A DNA stretch of 64,000 nucleotides. Origin: Isochrysis galbana (lineage: Eukaryota > Haptophyta > Isochrysidales > Isochrysidaceae). The notes under the pieces were generated by a model. That model searched no databases, was not told the origin of the DNA, and was given only the letters and a program-made list of their open reading frames with translations. Position numbers and translations under genes: made by a program. Positions 53,500-62,880 of the stretch are shown here, in pieces. The stretch lies in the NCBI GenBank assembly GCA_018136815.1, contig CM030936.1, positions 1,896,569-1,960,568 on the forward strand. The letters are read 5' to 3'. Numbering within the stretch: the first letter of the stretch is position 1; every line of letters begins with the position of its first letter.

Positions 53500-53720
53500 A
53501 GAGGTTGAGGGAGAGAGCGGGCGAGCGAGCGAGCGAGCGAGCGAGCGGGGAGGCGACAGAGGCGCGGGAGAGAGGGAAGAGAGGCGGGTGGAGGGAGCGC
53601 GCGAGGAGAGAGAGAGAGAGAGAGAGGGAGGGAGAGGGGGGCAGGGAGAGACTGACCGAGTGAGTAAGTGAGTGTATGTGTATGTGGATATCTGTGTATG
53701 TGTGAGAGAGAGAAAGAGTC
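53500..53720. repeat. (GAGC)n and (GA)n tract at the cyclin 5' end
   Basis: gcgagcgagcgagcgagcga at 53520-53550, then (GA)n at 53605-53630 and GT/GA repeats to 53715. The sense strand for the cyclin is pyrimidine-rich. Confidence 0.85.
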
Positions 53721-54777
53721 GGCACAGAGGGGAGAGTACAGAGATCGTGGCGGTACCATAAAGGAAGAGCGTGGAGAGAGGGAAGAAGCCCATCGCGCGC
53801 CAAATAAACCACCGAGAGCCGTGCTCGCGCCTTTTCTACTGGTTCTACTGACCAACTGTGACCAACGACGAGGCGGAGCGCGCGGACGTGCGCAGGGAGC
53901 AACTGGAAATACGTTGAAAAGATGACCGTTTTACGTGAATCTCGCGTAACCGTGCAGTGGAGGGAGAAGACAGCGCTCGAGCGCCCGCACCCGCGCGCGG
54001 GACCCACCGGTACCTCCGAAAAAAAAAAAGGGGGGGGGGCGCTTCCCCGCCCTTCCCCGCCGCAGCCCCACGCCCCACGCCCCACACGCCCACACGGCCA
54101 GCCACAAACCAGCAAGCCGGCCACGGCCAAGTCCAAGCCCCAACCCCACCAGTCATCTGAGTTGTGCCCCAACACCCCTAAAGGCCACCTGGGGACCTGA
54201 AGGTGTGCCGTAGGCGCGTAGGCGCGTAGGCGTGGCCATGGCCCGCGCCAAGAAGGTGCAACTCGAGGCTCGAGTAGGGCGGTCAAACAGGTAGGGTAAA
54301 ACAGGGGTTTTTAACTAATAGTAAGGGTTGGACTGCATTTGTTGACCGTGGCGCGATGCCCAACAAACAACCTCAGGGGGGACCACTTGCACATGCCGCC
54401 ACGAAAATCTTCGCCGCCAAGAAATGGTGCGATTCGATTCGCCCCCCCTCTCGCCCCCTCGTCCGTCACGCGCGCTCACGCTCACGCTCTATCTAGGTCG
54501 TTTGCCTTCATTTGGTACCCCTCGTTTCCAAATACGCGATGCGTCGGCACAAAAAAAAATCTTATAGTATTTGAGCAAAGGCACCCACCTCATAGTGCTC
54601 AACCGCTCAACCATGTCTGTAAATGGAATGGCGGCTGATGATGTAGTACGCAAGCGATTACAATGGATCATAAGAAAGATGGACGAGAACTTTAAAAATT
54701 CATCACACCTCTCTTTCCGCCATATGCCAATTCTAAATCTGCCATGCAGGTTATTTATGGCGGAAGCATTGGCAACC
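53721..54777. other. Intergenic, no supported gene
   Basis: It contains an A-run and G-run pair at 54020-54041 and a cccgc-rich block to 54110. No coding feature. Confidence 0.4.
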
Positions 54778-54895
54778 TACTTTTATAAGTGAGGGTCAAT
54801 GGGGGCCTCGCGCCCCCCTCTCTCCATCGCGGACACCCCCCGGGGTGGGCCCGTGCATTCAACCCCAGCCCCTGCCCTCTGGCAGGGGCAGGGCA
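54778..54895 (+). repeat. Short interspersed repeat (second family)
   Basis: It matches 27121-27235 almost base for base: acttttataagtgagggtca, tgggggcctcgcgcccccct, atcgcggacaccccc, ctgccctctggcaggggcag. It contains inverted words (ccctgccctctggcagggg). Confidence 0.75.
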
Positions 54896-54989
54896 CTCAT
54901 CAAATCAGCCCAGACCCCTAGTGGGCGCGGGCCGCGAGCCGCACTCCCGGGCCCGCATGGGCCTGCCCTCGTACTGACTCCCCCCCCCA

Positions 54990-55383
54990 TCCCTGGTCGC
55001 CAGGCAGACAGGGGCCTCAGGTAGGCGGCCGCCACGGCGAGCGAGAAGCCGGCGTGGCGCGCGCGCAGCTCGAGCGCGCCCGTCGCGTGGAGGCGCGCGT
55101 AGCTGGCGGCGAGCAGCAGCGCCTTGAGCGCGAGCACCGCCGGAAGCAGCGGCTGCGCCGCCGCGCAGCGCTAGTGCACGGGCACGACCACGAGGATGAG
55201 CACCGAGAGGAGGAGCGTCGCGTTCAACAGCCACAGGCACGCCCCGCGGCTCCGGCGCGCGAAGCTGCCCACCAGCGCCAAGCCGGTCAGCAACATCACC
55301 CACGGCGACAGGTTCGCAGCCAACATCGACATCTGCCCTGACTCTTCCACCCACAATCTTGAGGAGACCGCCTTTTGTGCCAC
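54990..55383 (-). pseudogene. Multi-pass membrane protein fragment with in-frame TAG
   Basis: One minus frame encodes hydrophobic segments SPWVMLLTGLALVGSF and CLWLLNATLLLSVLILVVV, reaches TAG at 55171-55173, and continues in the same frame with LPAVLALKALLLAASYARLH and GFSLAVAAAYL up to the repeat at 54.9 kb. It could be the C-terminal membrane part of the Cys-rich gene upstream (55521-55990), now decaying, or a separate relic. Confidence 0.45.
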
Positions 55384-55520
55384 GCGAGCTTCAGTGGGAC
55401 ACTTGCGCGCGCACTGTGCAACGAGCCTCCGGCGTGTCCTTCGCGGCGTCAGTCAGAGCCTCCCGGTGCGCGAAGATCTGGTTGCCCACGCAACCTTCCC
55501 CCCCCCCCCCCCCTCCCCGT

Positions 55521-55990
55521 TCACTGGGGTGTCAGGCCAAGGGTGTACAATGTGGCACCGGCGTACTTTCCATCGTGGGCGCAGACGTACGAGTTCGGCG
55601 CGTGCTGAGTGTCTACCCGGAGGCACATCCATCCGGAGTTGGTGTTTCCTTTTTGGTTTATCAGGTTGCCTACTGGCATTTTATTGTTTGGTTGGGATGG
55701 TGCCAGTGGCACGTCGCCGCAGACTGCGGCACCGAAGCCTGTTATCTGTTTACAACCGAGATGCTCGACGTCGTCATACGCGTACTGCGCGGGCCCATTG
55801 TTGCAGGTCATCTGATTGGTCATCTGCTTGCAGGTGTCCCCGTCGATGATGCACCCGTAGACGCCGCCATCTGCGGTGGGGACGCCCTGGGAGTTGCACA
55901 TGAACTTGTTCGGCTCAAGGCTCGCGCATGAGACACCTTCGGCGAGGAAGTTGATGGGCCGGCTTTGGTCTTCCAACCAGCACCCAGGAG
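55521..55990 (-). CDS. Cys-rich extracellular-type domain, partial gene
   Basis: About 155 residues of ordered sequence with eight or more cysteines: CWLEDQSRPINFLAEGVSCA, KFMCNSQGVPTADGGVYGC, CKQMTNQMTCNNGPAQYAYD, CKQITGFGAAVCGDVPL, GWMCLRVDTQHAPNSYVC. The pattern suggests a disulfide-bonded secreted or surface domain. The 5' boundary is probably a splice acceptor (CCAG at about 55992); no signal peptide is visible in this exon. After the domain, further Cys-containing sequence (GCVGNQIFAH) and then membrane helices follow within 200 bp, so it may be the ectodomain of a membrane protein. The family is not recognised. Confidence 0.5.
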
Positions 55991-56024
55991 CTGGATTGCC
56001 ATGGGCTCGAATGGGGGGAGGGCG

Positions 56025-56150
56025 GGGTCGAGAGCTAGGGGGTCGAGAGCTAGGGGGGTGGAGCCGGGGGGGGTCGAGAGCCAGGGGGGGTGGAGCCGGG
56101 GGGGGTCGAGAGCCAGGGGGGGTGCGAGAGCCGGGGGGGGTCGATGGCCC
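56025..56150. repeat. Short G-rich minisatellite (gtcgagagc units)
   Basis: gtcgagagc(c/t)aggggggtggagccgggggg repeated about 3-4 times with variation. It encodes Pro-rich nonsense on the minus strand next to the Cys-rich exon. Confidence 0.8.
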
Positions 56151-56459
56151 GGTTGATGAGCGGGTGGAGGAGGATACTGCGCGAACCTGGGACCAGGGCC
56201 CGATTTCGGGGGAGGACCCATCACGGCGCGGGCGGGAGAAGGGCCTATCCTCATCGCGCCTAAAAAAAAACCCACCGTCTCAGTTTTGCCATCTTCAGCC
56301 CGTGAGGAGGTCGACGCCGGCCTGCGTGCCACTGAGTCGCGCAGGGGCTACGGGGCTACACATATGGAACGGGTTGACATGCGCACGCACGGCGTATCCG
56401 CGGGGGACCGATGCACATCGCGCCGTGCCCATGCACGGCGTGCACCGATGTGATTAGCG

Positions 56460-57970
56460 AAGAAGCTTTGACGGCGTCTCTCTCTTATAATTTTAATAGG
56501 ATCTAATGTTAAACAACTACAATACAACTGTGGACATTTGATCGCTCAATTCGACTGATGTCCCACTATTGACGGAACGACACCTGACATTAAAGACAAC
56601 TTACACAGAATTTGCGAGATTGATAAATCATTCACACTGGTTTATATGAGACACACTCTATTGAGCAAGAAATTCACTGTGAAAACTATCATCAATATGA
56701 GTCGTGATGATCTGCTACGTACAATGAAAACTTATGTCATCAATTCGGAATTAACTCCCCAGGGATATTTGGGCGAGAATTTGTAGGACATCCTGGCCTA
56801 CCCCTAACAGTTAAAGTAACCGCAAAAACTACAAAATTCGAATCGCAAATTTCGAGACCAAAATATGCAAACCTGGAACCTGGACTTGAGGCCATGGGCA
56901 TGGGGAATCTGAATCTGTGAATCTGCGGCTGTGTGTCTTATGTTTATGTGTCAGTAGTCAGTAGCAACACAAGGGACTGTTCATTCAACTGTGAGTGTGG
57001 GCGTGGGCGCGTGTACCTTACTTTCAACTTACACGACGAATATTCATATTCATGCCTACTGCCTACAGCCTACAGCTACAGCTACAGTCTTCAGATGTCA
57101 GATGGGCAATACAACATACAACAGAAACTGAATAATAAGCAGAAAAGAAGGGGGGAAGGCGAAGGAGAAGGAGGTGGAGGAAAGGGAGACAGGAGATAAG
57201 GGCGGTGTCGAGAGGGTGCAACCTCAGGCTTGGTTGTTTTTTCGGCAACTATACCCCCACCCATGTGGACGGTATAAGTTCTACTTGGAGCTTGGAGGAC
57301 CCCCTTATTAAAGTACAAAAGTCGTGCAATTAGGTTTTACTTGTCGCCTTCAAGTAGACCATGCCCAGTGCGTAGCAGTAGTAGGTGTGAGTTAGCCCTG
57401 AATCTTCAAACGTTCTTGTTTTCAGTCATTACCATTACACATACTACATACTACTATCACATATCATATATTTTTACAAATCTCTTTTTTTGGCGCACCG
57501 CGCACCGCGAGTCCGACGAAGCTACTTTGCTGGCGGTGGCCGATGAAGCAGCCGTATCTGCATCTGCATGTCGTATGTGTATTTATTTGTCCTACCCGCT
57601 ACCCGCTACCCGGGCTTCATCTTCATTTATTTATCGTGGTAAGCCGTAAGGCTCTAACTATCTTACTTTTACTTTTACTTTTCATTGTCTGTTATCTCCC
57701 TTGATTATCTCCCTGGGAACAAACAAGGAATATAGGGAATACACCCTCTCAGAGCTGAGAGCAGAGAGGGCGAGAGAAGACTGCTGCTGCGCGCGCGGGG
57801 GGGAGGGGGGGAGGGGCGGAGTCCGGCGTCCCCATATGTATCCCTAGGAGTAAAGCGCCTCCACCGATGATCTAAATAAATCTACGTGAGGTAGAGCTCC
57901 CAAGGGGGCGCGGCCGCCCTTAGTTAGGCAAGGAGGTTACTCTCTCTCCTTCTCTCGGCCGGTAGCTCCG
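56460..57970. other. AT-richer intergenic region, no supported gene
   Basis: 56470-57130 is the most AT-rich part of the window, followed by short simple repeats (ctacagctacag). G-runs lie at 57797-57815. No tRNA, rRNA or coding feature could be supported. Confidence 0.45.
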
Positions 57971-57974
57971 ATCG

Positions 57975-58260
57975 ATCGCGATGAGAGAGAGAGAGAGGGG
58001 GAGGGAGGGAGGGAGAGAGAGGGAGGGAGGGAGGGAGGGAGGGAGAGAGAGAGAGAGAGGGAGGGAGGGAGGGAGGGAGAAGGAGAGGGAGAGAGAGAGG
58101 GAGGAAGGGAGGAGAGAGAGAGAGGGAGAGAGAAAGATAGAGAGCAAGGGAGAGAGAGAGAGAGAGGGAGAGGGAGGGAGGAGGAGAGAGAGAGAGGGAC
58201 AAGGGATAGGAGGTCAAAAAGAGGAAGAGAGAGAGAAAGAAGGAGAGCCGAAGGTGGGGG
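57975..58260 (+). repeat. (GA)n/(GGGA)n tract upstream of the membrane-protein gene
   Basis: Almost pure purine for 280 bp (gagagagagagaggggga, gggagggagggagggaggga). It is purine-rich on the sense strand of the gene at 58405. Confidence 0.92.
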
Positions 58261-58404
58261 GGGGAGGTGAGAGGGAGAGGGAGAGGAGTGCGACAGGGAG
58301 AGGGAGAGAGCCAGCGGGGCAGCAAGAGCCGACTGGTGCGTCCGAGCCTCAGGCAGGGCAAACGGGAAGGGGCGGGGAAGACAAGGGGAGGGGGGAGGGC
58401 GGCG

Positions 58405-59964
58405 ATGATTGCCGCCGATCGCAGCCCGGCAGCTCTCGAGGCCGCACACGACGATGAGCCCGACTGCGAGGCAGCGCAGCCGGATGCCCTCGTCATCCGA
58501 GGGCTCGGAGCGGGGGAATTCGAGGCAGGATCCCTAACCCTAGAGAAGGGAACCTGTACGGCTGAGGACAAGAGGCCGAGCTGCATCACACGCTACCTCG
58601 CGTGCTGCTGCCCATGCATCCCCGAACGGCACAGGCGCCGTCTGTGCTGCGTGCTCTGTGTGTTCTATCTGCTTCTCATCATTTGCGGCTGCGTCTTTGC
58701 TGGCGTGATGATCTACAAGCTGATGACCGAGATCAAGTTCGTTGTCTGCACCGTGACTCCGTGCCTCCCGGGTGACAATGGCTGCGAGGAATGCCTCGAT
58801 CCCGACGCGCCATGCGCAAGGAAGATGGACAAGTGGGTAACGCGCGAGCTTGCACTGCCATTGAACATTTCATATGTGGTGTACAACCCAATCTTCATCC
58901 CGTACACTGTGGACCGACTCGTGATGCACACGTCGCTAGACCCGCTGCCGTCCCTAAGCGCAGCCGAGATGCTTGCGATGGATCCGCTCGACGGCGTCCA
59001 CCATGGTGCGGCCGTGGCTTGTGAGGCGAACACAGCTCACTACGCAGCAGGTTGGGGTGAGGAGTTGGAGATGTTGTGCATGAGCCAACAGGATGCAACC
59101 ACGATTGGCCGTCTCAATGCCGTACAAAAGGGCCTCAGCGATGAGCGGCTGCATGTCCGTGTGGCCATCCGCACGGTGCTTCCTGTCATCGGATTGCGCC
59201 TCGAGCTGACCCAGGATGCCTCCAATTATGCTCGAGATTTTGACTTTGCGGCGACGGATCAGCCAAAGGAGGGGCTGGCCGCATGCTCGGAAGTGAGCGG
59301 CGTGCAATATGGCGCACCAAAGCGTGTGCTCGACTTGTATGCGCTCTCCGATTACGAGGTTTCTGTCTGCGCACCTGAGGCTGGCGAATTCGCGGCACTC
59401 GTCGCGCGTACGTCCGAGGCCGTCGGTTGCCTCGCGACCAATAACATGCTGCCTGGCTGCTGGCCGATGTTCCGGAACGGTACCTTCAACGGGGAAGAAC
59501 TACGCGTCTCCATTCCTATAGAGATGTACAACTCCGCGGGCTTCAACCTGACCCTTGACATGGTCGGCTCGGAAGCGAGGGTGTACGAAGAAGAGACCGG
59601 AGAGTACATCGCCACAGGCTACCTTTCGGAAACGGTGACACTACCTGCCCGAACCCGCACGATGCTGCGTTATCACGCCGACATCCGCGAGTTCATCCTA
59701 CGGGAATCGGCCGATGGAGGTGTGCTCGCCCTCACGATGAATTCCTATGAGAAGGTCTTTCAGACCCCGGTTGTTCTCGATATCATCTCGCGTGCAACGA
59801 TTCTGGGTACTACGTACGACCAACATTTTTCTCTGTCGCATACCTCTCTCATTGGCCTCGCCTCTACGGATGGCTGTCGTTGTGAGGTTGGACCTGATCC
59901 AGAGCGCTGCCGAACTAGCGCCTCCGTTTATGCAGAGCAAACTGCGGCTACCTTTGGGGGCTGA
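58405..59964 (+). CDS. Single-pass membrane protein with large ordered lumenal/extracellular domain
   Basis: The 519-aa product starts at ATG 58405 (MIAADRSPAALEAAHDDEPD). The N-terminus is acidic and about 60 residues long, then a Cys cluster ITRYLACCCPCIPERHRRRL (probable S-acylation site) precedes one membrane helix (VFYLLLIICGCVFAGVMIY). The remaining about 400 residues form an ordered domain with several cysteines and N-x-S/T sites (NISY, NGTF, NLTL), consistent with type II topology and a glycosylated lumenal side. Segments such as LPLNISYVVYNPIFIPYTVD and FNLTLDMVGSEARVYEE have the NP-containing strand look of LEA14/WHy-type domains, but the similarity is weak. It is uninterrupted by introns. 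Function unknown. Confidence 0.7.
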   Translation: MIAADRSPAALEAAHDDEPDCEAAQPDALVIRGLGAGEFEAGSLTLEKGTCTAEDKRPSCITRYLACCCPCIPERHRRRLCCVLCVFYLLLIICGCVFAGVMIYKLMTEIKFVVCTVTPCLPGDNGCEECLDPDAPCARKMDKWVTRELALPLNISYVVYNPIFIPYTVDRLVMHTSLDPLPSLSAAEMLAMDPLDGVHHGAAVACEANTAHYAAGWGEELEMLCMSQQDATTIGRLNAVQKGLSDERLHVRVAIRTVLPVIGLRLELTQDASNYARDFDFAATDQPKEGLAACSEVSGVQYGAPKRVLDLYALSDYEVSVCAPEAGEFAALVARTSEAVGCLATNNMLPGCWPMFRNGTFNGEELRVSIPIEMYNSAGFNLTLDMVGSEARVYEEETGEYIATGYLSETVTLPARTRTMLRYHADIREFILRESADGGVLALTMNSYEKVFQTPVVLDIISRATILGTTYDQHFSLSHTSLIGLASTDGCRCEVGPDPERCRTSASVYAEQTAATFGG

Positions 59965-60840
59965 GATGCCGTTGCACTTGCGCCGTAGCCAACAGGTTCG
60001 TGTGTATCGTTGAAGGTCTGTTGCATTCCATTCATCGACTTGGCTAGCACCACGCTGTCGTCGAATGTTGCTGGGGATAGACCGAAGCATTTCCGTTGCG
60101 ATCCCATGTTTCACATCTGCGACCACCAATCTATCTGCCAACAAAATGCTCCTCGTCAACGAATCCCTTTAATAGGCTCGTCGCGACATGTAGGTCGCAT
60201 GGCAGCCGGGGATATAGCTTGATGACTTGAGGCCTTCTTTGCACGCGACGCGCGTTACTCGCTCTTCCTGGGGTGATCGATCGCTCTAGCGTGTATGTGC
60301 GTCCTACGTGTGTGCTGGGGACGATCGCGCAATGTCATGTTGAAAAATTGTTTGTCTTGTGCAATGTGCATTCTTGTGCTGTGTGTCCAGATCTCTCTTT
60401 TGCCTATTTCATTTCTCTTGTATTTGTGGTTAAATTGGCACTATGTTATTGTATTCGTATTCGTGCCGGTTTGATAGCTGTAGACATGAATATGAATATT
60501 CGAATAAGTCACGCGCTCACACTCATGGTTCAACGTGTTTCTTTGTTGCCACGGACTCACAAACAGCATAAAATCGCACAGATTTAGATTCATGGATGTA
60601 GATTCGCCGTGCAATGACTTGAATAAAACATAAGCAGTCCTAAGAGTAGTTAATAAATTTATTATCATTTCTGTCATAAAAATCTCGACTCGTTTGAAAG
60701 TTCTCCCATTGGCAGTAACGAAGCGCGAAGCGTCACGCAGTGTCATGCCGTATGATGTGTGTCGTGGCTTGGCGTGTTGGTGCATGGCAATAAAAAGCTA
60801 GTAGCTAGCCGTAAGTATCGTGGCGGTAACACAATGTGAA
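59965..60840. other. 3' flank, AT-richer, no supported gene
   Basis: It contains gaatatgaatattcg palindromic words (60490-60505) and AT-rich DNA. Nothing recognised. Confidence 0.4.
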
Positions 60841-60844
60841 AATG

Positions 60845-60975
60845 GTCGCCCCCTAGTAGTGCAAGGGGGGGTCGTCAGTTGGTGGGTGGGGGGGGAGCCG
60901 GGGAAGTGGGGGTGTAGAACCCTTGCATGCGAGAGTAGCGGGTCCAGAGTCGCGTGCGCGGTGAGAATATCATAG
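60845..60975 (+). mobile_element. SINE-like element, 3'-end fragment
   Basis: ctagtagtgcaaggggggg, gtgggggtgtagaacc, gcgtgcgcggtgagaatatc matches the last 130 bp of R2 in the same orientation. Confidence 0.72.
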
Positions 60976-61059
60976 TGTTGTAGTATGATGTATCATCATG
61001 CATATTCGCTGCCCCTCTAAGAGCGGCCTACAGATAAGCCAAATTATAGATTATAGAAC

Positions 61060-61911
61060 TATGTTTATACTCGGTTCACCCATCACCCATGACCCATGCC
61101 CATGGGGAGCACGAAAAACGAAAAAAAAACTTCTTAATATTCTCGCCGCGCGCGCGACCCTGCACAGTATCTTCGCAGCCACGCCCGCTTCCCTTCCCTC
61201 CCCCTCCACCTGCCTTGCGGCTCGTCCCCTCGTGCTCTACCTAGGGGCTGGGTGTAGTGGGTTTCCAGTGGCAGACGGTGTGTACCGATTCTCGACGGCC
61301 TGGTTCTCACCTTCCTCCTGTGCCATCGGGCTACCGGCTGATGTGTGTTTGTTCCTTGTGCTGGGCGTCAGGCAACTGTGGTCATTGTGACTAAGGTCTG
61401 TCGTCGGTTGGTCGGCTCGCTACTAGCGGCTAGGGGTCGCTTGGTTAGGCAAGACGCTCTGCTATGTTGAGGGCTTTCGCTACCAGAGACAGATTCGTGT
61501 GCATTACCAGGGCGCCTTTGTTGTAAGTTGAAAAGACAGGGGCGCTGAGGTCGTGTGGAGATTTGATTTTCGGCTTCCTTCCCTGGGTGGCCTTGCGCGT
61601 GCGTGCGGTTGAGAAATCGTCCGGCGGTTCACGACCTCTAACGAGGACCGTGAACCTGCTTAGAACTAGATCAACGAGTTCACGAGGCTGCGCGTGGTTG
61701 AGCCTCTGCTGACCTGGGGTGGTGCGCACATGTATATTTTTATAACTTGGGAGAGAAGAATCACCTTGTACTCGAATCGATGGTCATAATAGTCTTTTTT
61801 ATAGCTTTCTACCAAATTAGTGAGTGCCTGAAGTCTGGTAATATCCACATCCTCGATTGGAAAATTGTTAACCCCTCCGCAGATTTCCTTCCCCCCCTCC
61901 GCCGCTTCCAT
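61060..61911 (-). mobile_element. Second LINE 3' copy, diverged, next to a SINE head fragment
   Basis: The plus strand has a SINE head fragment at 61060-61115 (atgtttatactcggttcacc), then aaaaaacttcttaatattctcgcc, the LINE 3' terminus. The minus frame 61729-61445 ends PHDLSAPVFSTYNKGALVMH, clearly homologous to the 45.94-kb ORF end, including RGREPPDDFSTARTRKATQG. The frame before it (61911-61666) contains the preceding segment in another phase, so the copy is frameshifted. Confidence 0.82.
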
Positions 61912-61944
61912 GGCCGGCGCGATGGCGCCTACCGGGCTGGTGGC

Positions 61945-62463
61945 AGCCTCAGACCCGACATATCCTGTAAACAGGTGCGGGACTTACCTATTTTCCGGTG
62001 AGCGGAGCTCTTGCTCCGCCCACCCCCTTCTCCGCGCGCTCTCTCCCCTCTCCTGCATGCACGCGCGATGGCGCGCCTGCGGCAGGCCTGCAGTCCTGCC
62101 CTCTGGCGGCCCCTGGAGGCTCCTGGAGGCCAGCTCAGGGGGCAGAGGAGGCTGGGACTGGGCCCTGGCCTCCCCTGCCTCTCCCTCGCTGGCGCCCCTG
62201 GGCCTCAGGGGCCCCCACTCTGCACCTGTCTGCCTGTCGAACAGGGGGGAAGGGGGGGTTGGAGCGATGGGCTGGCCACGAGGGGCCAGGACGAGCGAAT
62301 CAGGCGAGCCTGTCAGGCAGAGAGTGGGTCAGCAGGGCAGTGGGCTCCTGGCAAGCCATCAGGCGTGCCAGGAGAGTGGGTGGTTCCTCCCCCATGGCAG
62401 GGGAGGAGTGGAGAGGGAGGGGGCTCGTGCCCCCCCATGGGCGAACTAAGCATAAACTTAGTT
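61945..62463 (-). mobile_element. SINE-like element R4 (3' third missing)
   Basis: From the hairpin block (61952-61990, cctgtaaacaggtgcgggac) to the head (cgaactaagcataaacttag, 62440-62462) it follows R1 closely. The 3' part is replaced by the LINE copy on its left. On the right it abuts cggtgagaatattaaaaggt (62464-62483), which is itself a LINE/SINE terminus in the opposite orientation. Confidence 0.85.
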
Positions 62464-62483
62464 GCGGTGAGAATATTAAAAGG

Positions 62484-62880
62484 TTTAATTTGAAGATGAG
62501 CCAAATAATAGCCAAACGGACACGTCACGGCATTCATTCGTCTTTCGGCATTCGACTTTTGAGAACAATGGCATGCGCTTGTCACCGCGAAAGGAGGCAT
62601 CTTCCCACAGAAGGCACGCGCGGTAAAGCCGTGTGTCGGGTCGGCGTGATCCTCTCACGGACCGCGGATACGCACGGGCTCCTCGAGCGAGCTCCGCCAG
62701 GAGCGTCGCCTATCGAGCTCGATGCACGGGCTTCCTTGTCCGTTGCAAGTCGTCATGTCTTGGCTCATAGCGCATGCCCAACCTGGCTCAACATCGCATC
62801 CATGGGCTTCATGCAAGGGAAATGTCTTTCCTCGACAGCTTCTGCTTGCGACACCACTAATCACCACTCAGTCGCCGCCA
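62484..62880. other. Spacer between repeat and terminal gene
   Basis: The plus frame across this region is not supported by domains or homology. Probably 3' flank of the minus-strand gene. Confidence 0.4.

Noticed and set aside
53180..54286. 368-codon minus frame upstream of the cyclin
   Set aside because: It shares bases with the cyclin exons in another frame and is driven by the CT-rich leader.
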